A DNA stretch of 64,000 bases from Prorocentrum cordatum (Eukaryota; Sar; Dinophyceae; Prorocentrales; Prorocentraceae). The position numbers and the translations under genes are program-made. Below, piece after piece: positions 51,236 through 61,551 of this stretch; within the stretch, counting starts at the first letter, position 1, and each line of letters begins with the position of its first letter. The notes below the pieces were generated by a model. That model was not told the DNA's origin and did no database searches. It worked only from the letters and a program-made list of their open reading frames with translations. The DNA lies in contig CAUYUJ010000936.1 in the NCBI GenBank assembly GCA_963575745.1, positions 1 through 64,000 on the forward strand, in the 5' to 3' direction.

Positions 51236-53163
51236 GTGCATGCGGCGGGCCGTGCCGCCGTTCTGCTCGTCGAAGCCGTCTCGCCGGGGCCCCGCCGAGC
51301 GCCGCACGCGGCTCGCCGCGGCGGGGGGCCCCCGCGCAGGGCGGTGCTGCCCGCGCTCCGGGCGGAGCAGGGCGCCGCCCGCCGAGCCTCGCGGAGGTGG
51401 TCAGGGGTCGCCGGCCGACGCGCACGCGGAGAAGCATCGGGGGCAGCGTCAGGGGGGGGGGACTTGGCCTCCGGGGGGGAGAGCGCCTGGGCCTCCTGGA
51501 GGTAAGTCGGGCCTGTCCCTGCACAGGGGGGATGGTCAAAACGCGGCAACACATGGTACGGGGGGCGACATGTACTATTCTGGAGCATTTTGGGGGATGT
51601 TTTTTCAGGTTTCACAGATGGTTCGCCCAAGATTCCCCTGCATGTATGGGGGGCAGGCCCGACCTAAATCTGGGCCTCCTAGATGGGGTCCGAGTTGAGT
51701 CGAAGGATCGCTGCGCGTCGCCGATGCATCGGCGATGCGGCGCGATGTGGAGCCCGAGTTTCCCCACGCCGACGCGTCGCCGATGCATCGCCGACGCGTC
51801 GCCGATGCGTCGCCGATGCATCGGCGATCCAGTGCAATCCTCCGACCCCACCTGCTCGGACGCCATCTGGGAGACCTCTAGAGCATCGACCCCCGATCGC
51901 CGACGGGGGCCCGACGGCCCATGCCGCCCGGTGAGCGTGCTGAGTCGCGGGCGCTCGTCGGGGGCGTCGCCGGTTCCGGGTCGGCGCTGCCCTCCCCGGT
52001 CTGCAGGAACGAAACGGGTGCGGAAAGAATGGGTGCGGTGCCCAGCAGCAGCTCCTGTTCATTTTGAACAGGACTCGCTGTCCGCGCCGCCGCGGCCTGT
52101 GTCCACTCGGGACAGGAGGGCCGCCTGCCCAACAGGCGGCCGCTCTCGGTTTGGGGCAGCACTTGCTGTTGGGCATTGTGCCCGTTCTTTCCGTACCCAG
52201 TTGTTAGGGCGTCCAAGCCCGGGAGCTGCCCCCCCCCCCGGAGCTCTGCCCGTCGGAGAGCAGCGCGCCGCCGTGAACGCGCCGCTGTTGGGGGAGGCCC
52301 GCCCCGAGGCGGTGCGCGCGGCCCTCGCCGGCGGGGCGGCGAGGGGCCCGCTCACCACGCTGGAGGCGCGCAGCCCGCGCCTCGCTCCTGGCGCAGAGGC
52401 CGCCGCTGCTGCGGAGAGGGGGCCTGGTCGTGTCGCACGGATAGGGGGCCACGTGCGAACCCTGCCCCTACCCCCCCACGATTTCTGAGGGGGAGGGCGG
52501 GGTTCACTTCGTTCGGGAGCTTCCGAGCGACGTGAACCCCACCCTCCCCCTCAGAAATCGTGGGGAGTGTAGGGGCAGGGTTCGCATGCGCATCCGAGGG
52601 GGACGCGTAGAGACAACCAGCGGGCCCTCGTGGGGCCCCCTCGTGGCCACGGCTGGGCGCGGCTCGGGGAGCTCGCGTGTGCGGTCTGGGCCCCGGGAGA
52701 GGGCCGGGGGCAGGCTCCCGGAGCTGCCGCTGCCTCGACCCGCCCTGCTCCGAAGGGCGGCGCCGCGGGAGGCTCCGGGAGCACGTCGCGAGGCGGTGCG
52801 GTCGCGCCGGCGGAGAGCCTCGGCCGCCCAGGAGGGCGGGCCGCGCAGGACGGCCACTGCAGCGAGGGCGTGGCCGAACATCGGGCCGCCCTGGCCGCCC
52901 GTGAGAGGAGGCGGGGCGCCCGCGCGGGAAGGACCAAAGGGATTGAGGACCGGGGGGAGCGGGGGAGGGAGGGGGAAAGAAGGGGGAGGAGGAGGAGGAG
53001 GAGGAGAAGGTACAGTAGGGGGCTCGAGGAGGGGGAGGGGGAGGGGGAGGGCGAGCGGGAGGCCAAGGGGGATGATGCGGCACGTTGCCCCGGCGAGGGC
53101 GACAAGCCGCCCGCTCGCGCGGGGCCCCGAAGCTTGGCCAGTGACAAATCTACGCCGCGCTGA
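51236..53163 (+). CDS. four-exon gene with element-derived introns, unknown protein
   Basis: Exons are 51236-51501, 51882-52017, 52201-52452 and 52621-53163. The first follows CCCATTCTCAG and ends at GTAAGT. The three joins (phases 2, 0 and 0) are all consistent and give 398 residues to TGA (the 5' end is open). Landmarks are VHAAGRAAVLLVEAVSPGPR (exon 1), ASTPDRRRGPDGPCRPVSVL (exon 2), VNAPLLGEARPEAVRAALAG and GAARGPLTTLEARSPRLAPG (exon 3), and ACAVWAPGEGRGQAP and RAALAARERRRGARAGRTKG, then a GEGEGEGER stretch (exon 4). The protein is Arg/Ala/Gly-rich and probably disordered, with no known domain. Each intron is an inverted-repeat element. GC-rich DNA is open in many frames, so the phase agreement (about 1 in 27 by chance) is the main support. 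Confidence 0.45.
51502..51675 (+). mobile_element. GTAAGTCGGGCCTGTCCC introner-like element
   Basis: Begins GTAAGTCGGGCCTGTCCCTG, a textbook donor inside the terminal repeat, and ends GGGGGGCAGGCCCGACCTAA. It is directly followed by a CGATGCATCGGCG element that supplies the acceptor at 51881. Confidence 0.7.
51676..51881 (+). mobile_element. CGATGCATCGGCG element, copy 3, at the 3' end of an intron
   Basis: CCTCCTAGATGGGGTCCGAG at the left and CTCGGACGCCATCTGGGAGA at the right are inverted repeats. The core is about ten GCCGATGC/GCATCGGC palindromes. The right end continues CCTCTAG, used as the acceptor. Confidence 0.7.
52018..52200 (+). mobile_element. GTGCGGAAAGAATGGG introner-like element
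   Basis: 183 bp: GTGCGGAAAGAATGGGTGCG at the left and GCCCGTTCTTTCCGTACCCAG at the right are inverted. Two inner hairpins (TCCTGTTCATTTTGAACAGG and CCGCCTGCCCAACAGGCGG) are visible. It matches the intron exactly (GT...AG). Confidence 0.65.
52449..52620 (+). mobile_element. long hairpin forming intron 3
   Basis: GTGCGAACCCTGCCCCTACC...GATTTCTGAGGGGGAGGG pairs with CCCTCCCCCTCAGAAATCGT...GTAGGGGCAGGGTTCGCATG over about 60 bp, with the GGGGTTCAC / GTGAACCCC inner stem. The donor is GTGCGA and the acceptor GACAACCAG. Confidence 0.7.
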
Positions 53164-53432
53164 GGCGGGAGTGCCGCACTCGAGCGAGATCTGCGCGGCG
53201 CCGAGCTGGCAGCTGCACGTTCGCCTTCTCGCGAGCCGACGAAGCTCAGCGCGAGCCGTGTGCGCCGCGCCCCAACGGGGGAACTCCAGTCCCTGGAGAA
53301 GTGAGCGCGGCGCCGAGGCGAGAGCGACATGGCGCCCTCTCTTGCGCGGGATGCGCGCCCCATCCCATGTCTGCCGCGTTGTTTCGCTCGGCGTGAACGA
53401 AGCACCGTTCATCGGAGATTGATCGACCTCCT

Positions 53433-53585
53433 ACCCTGACACGTCGATTAGTGAATTGGCCGTTTTCGGTTCGCGAGAGGGCGTCGCGGCCGTCATTTTT
53501 GCGGATCCAGGTCCGTCGGTTTCGGTCCCAGGCCGTTTTCACTAAAGGGGAGGTTTACTAAAGGGAGGTTTGTCCAACGCCGAGT
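53433..53585 (+). mobile_element. MITE-like family 'AGTGAATTG/TTTTCACTAAA', copy 3
   Basis: ACACGTCGATTAGTGAATTG, then GAGAGGGCGTCGCGGCCGTC, GTCCGTCGGTTTCGGTCCCA and GCCGTTTTCACTAAAGGGGA. Confidence 0.6.
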
Positions 53586-54325
53586 TCATGTTGAGAGTCG
53601 ACTCGCATGCTTTCTAGTGCGTTCACCGGGTGAGATGGACAGATAGGCTCACGATTCGCCCGCGGGGTGGTTGAGCTGGAACCTTTATTGATTCGCAGAA
53701 GGAGTACAGATCATGTGCGGCAGCTCGTGAGTTGTCCATTCCGATGGTCGCACAATCATCCCACCCTCCCACCAGCATCTTGGCTAGTAGAAGCCATGCG
53801 TCGGCGATTGCGATGATTGGTTGACCATGGTTGGCGCATCTCTGCGACCGCGCTGGCGCGCGCAAGCTCGCGCGCAGGGCGGCCAGCTGGCTTGGCACAG
53901 CCGATGCGGCCGTGGTTGCGCTTGCCGATGGCAGCGTCCCAGCGCGTGTCAAAGGCCGCGCTGGCGAGCGGGCGCTCCTATGCGGGTCGGTGGCTCGGGT
54001 CGGCGCCGGGTCGTGATGACGCCGACAACAGCGGCAACGAGGATTATTGTAGCAATGGTGGTGGCGATGATGACGATGACGACGGCAAGGCCAATGACGG
54101 CACCAATGTTGGTACCGCCGATGACGGTGATGCCCATGTGCCGGTGGTGGAGGTGATTGAGTGATGAGGGCGGCATTTGCGGCGGTGTCGATCATGATGA
54201 CGTGATGAAGCGGCGTTGATGAGGGAGTTGGCGAGGACGTGCGCTTCTGGAAGCCCAGGAACTCCTGGCAATCATGTAGCTGGCATGGTTTCAAAGGGTG
54301 TTGGTTTGAATGTCTCTTTGTTAAA

Positions 54326-54619
54326 ATGGCTCGGCAGCCAATCTGGTTGGATCTCGACACGCTCGCGTGGCGGCGTGCGCGTGTGGCCAGCATGACGCAA
54401 TTAGACACGAGCAATGCGCGATCAACGCGGAGGTGGATGTTCCGCGTGGTGAAAGAGTTAAGAATGCATGTTCGGGGGCGGCATCGCTACGATCCTATGG
54501 TATTCGCACAGGTTCATGACTTCTCAAGGTTTGAGATGGACACGATGAAATGCTTTCCCCAGCTGAGAGGCCGGTGTCGATATGTTTCCAAACGGAACAA
54601 AACAGCCTTCCGCGCCTGA
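54326..54619 (+). CDS. small basic ORF, possible gene
   Basis: ATG 54326 opens 97 codons: MARQPIWLDLDTLAWRRARV, ASMTQLDTSNARSTRRWMFR, VVKELRMHVRGRHRYDPMVF, AQVHDFSRFEMDTMKCFPQL, ending KRNKTAFRA. The composition is mixed and protein-like (Trp, Met, Phe, His), third positions are less GC-biased than elsewhere, and there is no repeat. It could be an exon of a larger gene that begins upstream (the frame is open from 54239). Nothing in it is recognisable. Confidence 0.35.
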   Translation: MARQPIWLDLDTLAWRRARVASMTQLDTSNARSTRRWMFRVVKELRMHVRGRHRYDPMVFAQVHDFSRFEMDTMKCFPQLRGRCRYVSKRNKTAFRA

Positions 54620-54779
54620 CCACCCTGCATACCGCGGCCGCCAGTTCCAAGGTCCAGCGAGAATCCTTCGAGCCCCCCGTGTCGCGCCGACCCGCCCACT
54701 CTGCATACCGCGGCCGCTAGACCCCCCAGGTTAACCAAGAATCCCCCGAGACCCCGCTTCGCCCCTTGGGGCGAACACG

Positions 54780-56950
54780 ACAGAACCTGGCAGACTCAGG
54801 CATAGCACCACACAACATAGCATAACACAACATAGCACAACACACGTTAACGTAGCACAGCGGATCAGAACGCGATATACGAAAACCGAGCAGACCATAC
54901 CATACCACATCATCACCTACCGTATCAGTTCATACCGTGGCCACGTATACCATGACAGACCGCAGCATAGGATATGATGACGTTGCAGGTCATAGCGTAG
55001 CGTAATACCACCGCATACCATCTCAGACTATCACATCAAACGACGGAGCAATCCATACCACGCTATAGCAGAGCAAGCAGTGCAAATCTGGAGCATACAT
55101 AACATTGAATAACCCACACAAGTGGCAACCCATACCATATCATAACATATCATACCAGGGCACACCATGACAGAGCATATCTTTTCATGGCACAGCGCTC
55201 GATGTACTATCATGCCATAGCATGACGGACTTTACCATGTCAGAGCGCGGCATGCCATAGTATAAGGTGGCAGGGCGCAGGATTTCATAACACCATCTCA
55301 GAACAGGGCATGCCATAGAACCCATCATAACATGTTTTTATTACTTCGAATCATAATAGCGCATGCAGCGATAGCTCTGAGCTTACCGGACAGAGCATAC
55401 CACCACACAACGAAATATTGTATCACAGAGCAGAACAGATCAGTCCATGTCATAACCTAACAAATCATAGCCATGACAGGTTCCGAAACAGCAGAATACC
55501 AAGACGCACATGGCATGGCGGATCAGAACACAGCATCGAGTACAACGCACCGTAACAACGCATGTCATGACAGAGTGGAGCATGTGAAAGCACAACATAA
55601 TATGCAATAACCGAATTTACCAGACTTTTGAAAACCAGTTCTACAACGGCGGCAGCGAAGGTCATACAACATCACATGCTTCAGCTTATCGCATGGACAA
55701 TCAATGACATACCAGAACGTAGCAACACATAATGGACAGAACACGACGTAACTAGCATGGCATACCATGAGTGCTACACGACTGCTACCACTACGGCAGC
55801 GACAACGATATATCACATCATAGGTAATAACACAACTTAGGAGGTACGCCGCAACACAGCAAAACATCGTTTATACTGAACTGACCATCCCGTAAACAGC
55901 ATCACTTCACAGAGCAGGTCAATAGCATAATCAGACAGTAAATTGCATATCTTATCGTGGGGTCACTGGCCAAAGCATTCCATACCACCTCAAAGCATAC
56001 TGTGACAGAGGTGAGCGGACCAGAGCACATTTAAACATAAGAAGAACTCACCGTCAAGAGGGACAGTATACATAACCCAAGCATCTATCAGATAGTCTAA
56101 CGCGACGTTCGAGTCAACGTCGAGCCGGCCACAGGCACCAACACGCGCAGAAGAGGGCGACTGGACGACGTAACGTAGCAAACGTGACAGGCGTCATGAC
56201 TCAATGACGTCACGCCAGCCCGTCGAGAACAGCCAGGACAAACTATAGCATAACACAATCGGGCATCACTACACGGAACACAGTTTGATATTGTTGAATA
56301 CAGCCAGGGCAGCATTGAAGAGGGATTTCGCGACAGAGCATAGCATAACATACCATAGCAAAGCATACCATAATATACCGTACGGAATTGAGCATGTCGT
56401 CGTCAGCATTTTTGGCAGCATAACAGAGCATACCCGGCAGACCGCAGCATGTCATAACATGGTGCAGCAGAGCAGAGCATAGCTTAACATACCACCGCGC
56501 ACTGTGACATATGCGAGGCATAACAATATAACGTACGAGAAATCTCAGCACAGAGGAACCACACGTTGTCGTCTATCGTTTTATCAGTCAGTCAGATGCG
56601 ACGTGCGCGCCAAGGTCAGGCTGGCCAAAGGAACGAAGAGGCGCAGCAACGAACAAACGGACGACGTATCGAACGTGACAGGCGCAAGGACGTCACGCTG
56701 CCCTGTCGAGAACATTGTTGTATATCGCTGCAGACGGCAACGACAATTTTATAGAGACACATCACGGCACAACAGGACATAGCGTCACACGGCAATGCAA
56801 ATCATGGCATCAGTTGTTCCATGATCCGGGCACAACAGAACCAGGACGAATGAAAAAAAACATAGTAGAGCATAGTTTGACATCTATCATGTTCTCACCT
56901 GACGCCACATAGCGGAAACCCACGCAACATATCAACGCGTATTGTGACAG
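54780..56950. repeat. 2.2 kb of degenerate CATAGCATACCA repeats, lower GC
   Basis: CATAGCATAACACA, CATACCATAGCA and similar 6-12 bp units recur irregularly throughout, interrupted by GTGACAGAGC and ACGTCACGC pieces. GC is clearly lower than in the flanks. A longer unit seems duplicated (GTGACAGAGGTGA...CAGACCAGAG at about 56010 and 56945). No gene is supported inside. Confidence 0.6.
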
Positions 56951-57164
56951 AGGTGATCAGACCAGAGTATATTCTAAGAGAAGTGACCAAACGTGAAGAC
57001 GAATTTCTTCTCATCATCTTGTTGCTTTTGCTGCTGATTGTCCTACTCCCTCAACCTGAATGCATATTCTCTCTGAACAAGCTGTGGGGCCTCGCACCAC
57101 GAGTTTTGGGGTATGTTCTTTCGTTCCAGGGCCTGTTCCGGTTCCTTTCGTCCGGGGCTCTGGG

Positions 57165-57424
57165 GCTGCTCGAGTTTAGGTCGAAGGCACCGTGCGACCT
57201 GGCCTGGCCGCCGCGCTGGCCGAGGCCACCCTGCACCGCGCGCATCGTTCCAGTATGCGCGCGCACTGCCGGCAGCAGACCCCGAAATTGGTGGTGGGGA
57301 TCGCCAGAAGCGAAACCTCTGATGGGTTTACGAAGAAACGTTTGCTGCACTTGAGCTTGGTACGATTTCGGCGTGCGCTCGCGTGAGAACCCTGTGCATG
57401 TTTGTGGCGCTGGGTTTTTGACAC
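57165..57424 (-). CDS. putative exon (Cys-rich)
   Basis: The minus-strand frame reads TKLKCSKRFFVNPSEVSLLA, IPTTNFGVCCRQCARILERC and ARCRVASASAAARPGRTVPS before a stop. CC..C and C..C spacings are visible, but I match no zinc-binding family. A competing minus frame (MQQTFLRKPIRGFASGDPHH) is also open. Borders are uncertain. Confidence 0.25.
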
Positions 57425-57484
57425 AATGCTCTTTTAACCGAGTGCGCTCGCATAGTGTTATTTGATCGCTTCGCTCATGCCGCC

Positions 57485-57612
57485 GGCCCTGGAGCCCTCT
57501 TTAGGGCCTCTTGGGGGCCTCTTGGGGACCTCTTGGGAGTCTCTTGGGGCTCCTTGGCGGCGTTTTGGAGGCCCCCAGGGCCTCTTGGGGGGCTCTTGGG
57601 GGTAGTCGATTG
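57485..57612. repeat. CTTGGGGGCC minisatellite, short fourth array
   Basis: Nine or ten units follow the edge sequence CGCTTCGCTCATGCCGCCGG, which also flanks the region before the 46-kb array (CGCTTCGCTCATTCCGCCGG). Confidence 0.75.
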
Positions 57613-58456
57613 CGGCTCCCCCCTCGGAGGCCACGATCCTCGTGAGGGGTGTCGAAAAATACCCTCCCCTGGAGTGGTCTTGACAGGGGTGGGTGGTGCG
57701 GCGATGCCCTCCTCTTTGTGGTCATATCCTATTGCTTGTCCTCGGCCTCCTCCCTTCTCCCTCGTCCCTTCTTTCTGCCCCACTTGCTCCACCTCACCTG
57801 ACCCCTTCTCGTCGTTCTCGTCCCTCTCCATTCTCGTCGACATCCATATTCTCATCCACTCTCGTCTTCATCGTCGCCATCTTTCGCGTCCTCCTCCAAC
57901 TCTGCCTTCACCTCAACACCATGGATGCCGATGGATGCGATTGGAGTGTGGTGTTCGAAGGACGATGTTGTGTGGAATAGCTTCAGGCGCAGTTGCCAAG
58001 TTCAGCGCCTGGCATCGTCCAGGGGCTGCTTCGCCTCTCATGGGGCACACTCTTCCAGACAACGCGTTGCGCCGTGGCTGGGTGGTCGGTCCATGTCGTC
58101 GATACTGGTCCCGATCGTGGCTGGGAGTTGGGATTTACCAGCTTGTGGGCCTAACCGAGGCGCCGTTTCAAGCTGCCCCTCCTCCATGCCATCCTTCCCT
58201 TCCACCTCCTCTTCCTCCTCGTCCTCATCCTTCCTTTCGCCTCGCTCCTCATTCTGCTCCATGCCATTGTCATAGCTTTCCTCATCCAACCTGCTTATCC
58301 TCGCGCTGCTCCTCTTCTCTTCTGCTCCTCGACCTTACTACTCCTCCTCCTCCTCAGCAGCTGGTCATCGCGCGCGGAAGTGAGTTCGAGAGGCGCGGCG
58401 CGGCCTCCTTCAATGTTCTCCTTGGTCCGCCTGTTTCCCCCCACCGTCATCGGCAG

Positions 58457-58880
58457 AGTGTCTCGTGGCCTCGACGTCGGCGCTTCTGCTCTCGCGGCGT
58501 CGGGCGGTTTTTAGATGGCGGCTCGGTCTGCTTGTTGCCATCGTGGTGGCTCCGTCGACAGTTGCCCGCCAGGACATCGAGACGCGGGTGTCTCCCGACA
58601 TGCGCGGGCGCCGCGCCCGGGCGTGCGACACCACCTGGGAGGAGCCCCCCCCCTTTGCAGTGTCCGCTCCGATTCGCGCGGGTCGATCCGACGCGAGCGC
58701 GTCCGATTCCGTCTCGATTTCAGTCCGTTGCGGCGCAGGGGGCAGCCGAGTAGATCTCGATCCCGGCTCGATTCCGATTCCGAGCCCCGCGCTTTGGGGC
58801 AGCAGCCCCAGGGTTTGGGGCTGTTGCCGCGCCAGCCCCTGTGCGGCGACCGCGCTCCCCCAGTCTAGAAGGCCCGTCCT
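58457..58880 (+). CDS. putative exon with a membrane-like segment
   Basis: After TTTCCCCCCACCGTCATCGGCAG the frame reads CLVASTSALLLSRRRAVFRW, RLGLLVAIVVAPSTVARQDI, ETRVSPDMRGRRARACDTTW and EEPPPFAVSAPIRAGRSDAS, ending near SRRPVLLAGG before a (GGA)n tract. LGLLVAIVVAPSTVA could be a signal anchor or membrane helix, with a basic stretch before it. Third positions favour G/C. The start codon is not identified, since the exon is probably internal. Function unknown. Confidence 0.4.
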
Positions 58881-59000
58881 ACTAGCAGGAGGACGAAGAG
58901 GAGGAGGAGAAGGAGGAGGAGGAGGACGACGAGGAGGTGGAGGAGGGAAAGGGCGAGGAGACGGAGGAGGAGAGGGTCAGGGGCGACCAGGAGGTGGGTG
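58880..59000. repeat. (GGA)n tract
   Basis: Purine run after the exon candidate, with GACGACGAGG interruptions. Confidence 0.8.
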
Positions 59001-59569
59001 ATGATTGTGGCGAGGTGGATAGGATGGCTGGGGCCGTGAGGTCTCCCTGGGTGTCATGGCCGCCTCCTTGCTTCAGTGCCCCCCTTCCCCTTCGAGGACG
59101 CCCCCCCCCCGAGGACTCCCTCGAGAGACAGAGAGAGAGAGAGAGAGCGTGAGCGTGGGAGATAGCGTGGCGCAGAGGCGGGGGTGGGGATGGGTCGGCT
59201 CTTGGGGTTGGACCCCGGGGTTGAACGAGGCGCGGGTAATGATGGTGGTGATAGGGCGGTCAGTGCTCATCACGATGTGTGTTGCCAATCGCCGCTTTGG
59301 CCGGCCTGGCCAGAGGGGCTTCACGCCGACAGCTTGAACACCCGTGCGTTCGCAGCATGTCTTGAGGCTCCCACACGTATGTTAGGCTTACGAGTTTCGA
59401 GTACCTCAGGCATGGTTGCAGAGTGAAAGGGTTCACTGCACAATCCAGTTTCCTGCGACAGATTTCGCCACCATGCTAGCCCAGCATTCTGGGTGGCGAT
59501 TGTCCGAGAGGCGGGCGCGGGAGGCCGGCAGTTGTGACACTTCGTGTCCCGAAGTTTGGGGGAGCCGTG

Positions 59570-59583
59570 ATGACGATGTTGCC

Positions 59584-59638
<55 letters not shown>

Positions 59639-59776
59639 GTGATGGTGGTGATGGTGATGATGATGATGATGATGAAGATGATGATGATGATGATGATGAT
59701 GATGAGGATGAGGATGAGGATGAGGATGAGGATGAGGATGAGGATGAGGATGAGGATGAGGATGAGGATGAGGATG

Positions 59777-59828
<52 letters not shown>

Positions 59829-59940
59829 CGAGGAGTGGGAGGAGGACGAAGGGGAGGAGGGAGGAGAAAGGAGAAGGAGGAGGAGGGAGGATGAGGAGAA
59901 GGAGGAGGAGGCGGAGAAGGAAGAGGAAGAGGCCCGCATG
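59570..59940. repeat. (GAT)n, (GAGGAT)n and (GGA)n compound microsatellite
   Basis: Pure GAT runs at 59583-59640 and 59765-59830 with a GATGAG hexanucleotide block of about 12 units between. Six-frame ORFs here are artefacts. Confidence 0.95.
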
Positions 59941-60199
59941 GGTTGTGTCTTGGTGCCGTGGTGGGGTCGTCTTGGCGCCGTCTTGGGCCATCGACGGGTC
60001 TTCTAAGGCAGTCTTGGGTATCCACAGGTCCTCTTGGTCCGTGTGGCCGAAATAGAGCCCTATTTCGGCCATTCTGGGGGTATCTTGGGGACTCCGTTGG
60101 ACTTTGGATGCTTCTTTGGCGGCCGTCGAGAGCTGGCGAAAGCCCGAAAGAAGGACCACCGCGATTGAGCCCCAGCGAGCAGGACAAGGAAGGCGTGGC

Positions 60200-60890
60200 G
60201 AGGACCGAGGAACGGGAGCGCGGCCAGCCTGGGCCGGGCCCACGCGCAGTGATTCCCGCCGCGGCTGGGGGGAGGCGCCAGTAGGCTTCTCCTCTCCTCT
60301 TCGCTCCTGCGCGCATGCCGGCAAAAGGCAGGGCCGCGTTGCCTAGGCATGTCTGCCTCCAGCCTTCGCAGGGAGCCTGCAGCACAAGAGCTGCCGAGCA
60401 CGACCACGGCGGGCTCGAGATCGCCCACCGCTGTCCTGTGGGGCCTCGGCCACCTCCCGCGCCGCCCGCTCGGCCACCCGACGCGCGCCCGCGCCGACCA
60501 GCGGGAGGCCAGGCCCGGCCGCGGCCCGCCGCCCCTCGGCGCTGCAGCGGGCCAGCACCTGCCGCCGCGCACGGGCGCCCGCGGGCGGCCGCTGAGGGCT
60601 CTCCTCGCAGCCCGCCCCGGGGCGTGGTCCGAGCGCCTCGGCCTCCGCACGCATCCTGCGCCCGCGGCGCCGCGCGGCGGCGGCGGCGGCGCGCGGGGGC
60701 CCCCGCGCACCAGCCGCCCGCGCGGCCGGGTACAGCATTTTGTTCGGAGCCCGTGCCCCGCGGCTCGGGGGCGGACGCTGGCACGGGCTGCTGCCGCGCG
60801 GCGCGCGCGATCGCTCGGCACGGTGGGCTGCCAGCCCGAGCCGGAGTCGTTTTTGGGGCCCCACTGCTGGCGGCGGGGGCGGCATTCGCT
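60200..60890 (-). CDS. putative exon(s), frame not settled
   Basis: The minus strand shows three overlapping plausible stretches: QEQPPANAAPAASSGAPKTT starting right after GACCACTGCAG at 60905; MRAEAEALGPRPGAGCEESP, ARARRQVLARCSAEGRRAAA and RRVAERAAREVAEAP at about 60430-60655; and TAVGDLEPAVVVLGSSCAAG, SLRRLEADMPRQRGPAFCRH at 60290-60440. They lie in different frames, so splicing, or frame errors in the sequence, must separate them. The region is strongly coding-like, but I cannot build one model. The element at 60898-61135 would be the upstream intron. Confidence 0.3.
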
Positions 60891-60897
60891 GGCGGCT

Positions 60898-61135
60898 GCT
60901 CCTGCTGCAGTGGTCGCTGTGACCTGCAACAGTTGCAGGGTAGTTGCAGCCCAACTGCAGGGCACTTGCAAGAGGGTTGCAAGTCTGTCTGGCTGCTCCG
61001 GGTCGGGACCACGGCGCACTGAGGCTCACAGCAGTCAGGCGGACTTGCAACCCGCTTGCAGGTGCCCTGCAAGTGGGTTGCAACCACTATTCTGGAAAGG
61101 GTTGCAAGTCGAACCGACCACAGCAGTACTGATCT
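60898..61135. mobile_element. GCAACC/GGTTGC fold-back family, copy 3, possible minus-strand intron
   Basis: CTGCAGTGGTCGCTGTGACC and GGTTGCAAGTCGAACCGACC...CAGCAGTAC are inverted ends. The inner arms CTGCAGGGCACTTGCAAGAG and CTTGCAGGTGCCCTGCAAGT also pair. Read on the minus strand it begins GTACTGCTGTGGTCG and ends CGACCACTGCAG. Confidence 0.65.
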
Positions 61136-61410
61136 CAGCCGTGGGCTCGGGAATGTGACGGGCCGTGTGGGATCCCAGCCAGATGGAGGGCGCCCTGCCG
61201 CGTCCGAGATTGGGAGCTCCGCCTCGGAGACAGATCGGTGGACCCCTCGCGGCTGGAGCCCCAGACTTCCGACGGCGGCATCGGCGTCAGGTCCTCGCCA
61301 GAGGCTGCCTCGCCGTCAAAGAAGGAATCCAGGGCGCCCTCCTGCAGCGAGTCGACCAGCTGGCCCTCGTCCTCTGGGCTCCCGCCGGTGGCCCCCCAGG
61401 CGGGCAGCAC
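61135..61410 (-). CDS. putative exon (acidic, Ser-rich)
   Basis: The minus-strand frame reads LPAWGATGGSPEDEGQLVDS, LQEGALDSFFDGEAASGEDL, TPMPPSEVWGSSREGSTDLS and PRRSSQSRTRQGAL, ending HGPSHSRAHG then stop at the edge of the fold-back element. Third positions are strongly G/C. It may be followed by splicing through the element at 60898-61135 instead of ending here. Possibly the same gene as 61552-61917. Unknown function. Confidence 0.4.
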   Translation of the reverse strand: MLPAWGATGGSPEDEGQLVDSLQEGALDSFFDGEAASGEDLTPMPPSEVWGSSREGSTDLSPRRSSQSRTRQGALHLAGIPHGPSHSRAHG

Positions 61411-61551
61411 CGCCGCCGGACACGATCCGTGCCTTGCTGGCGGCCCTCACGCCTCCGACGCCGTCCACGGCCTGTGGCCCGAGCTGCCCCGGAACCGTGC
61501 ACAGCCGGTACGTCCGTGTGGAGCCGCAGCACGCACCGTGCTCAAAGCTCA

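Noticed and set aside
53949-54176. 75-codon minus-strand ORF with a ~35-residue hydrophobic run then TRRRPE
   Set aside because: The hydrophobic run is produced by degenerate ATC/GTC trinucleotides, so a membrane protein cannot be distinguished from a repeat.
59321-61087. 588-codon minus-strand ORF
   Set aside because: The central His/Pro runs are the (GAT)n/(GAG)n microsatellite read backwards. Only its upstream third, noted near 60.9 kb, looks coding.
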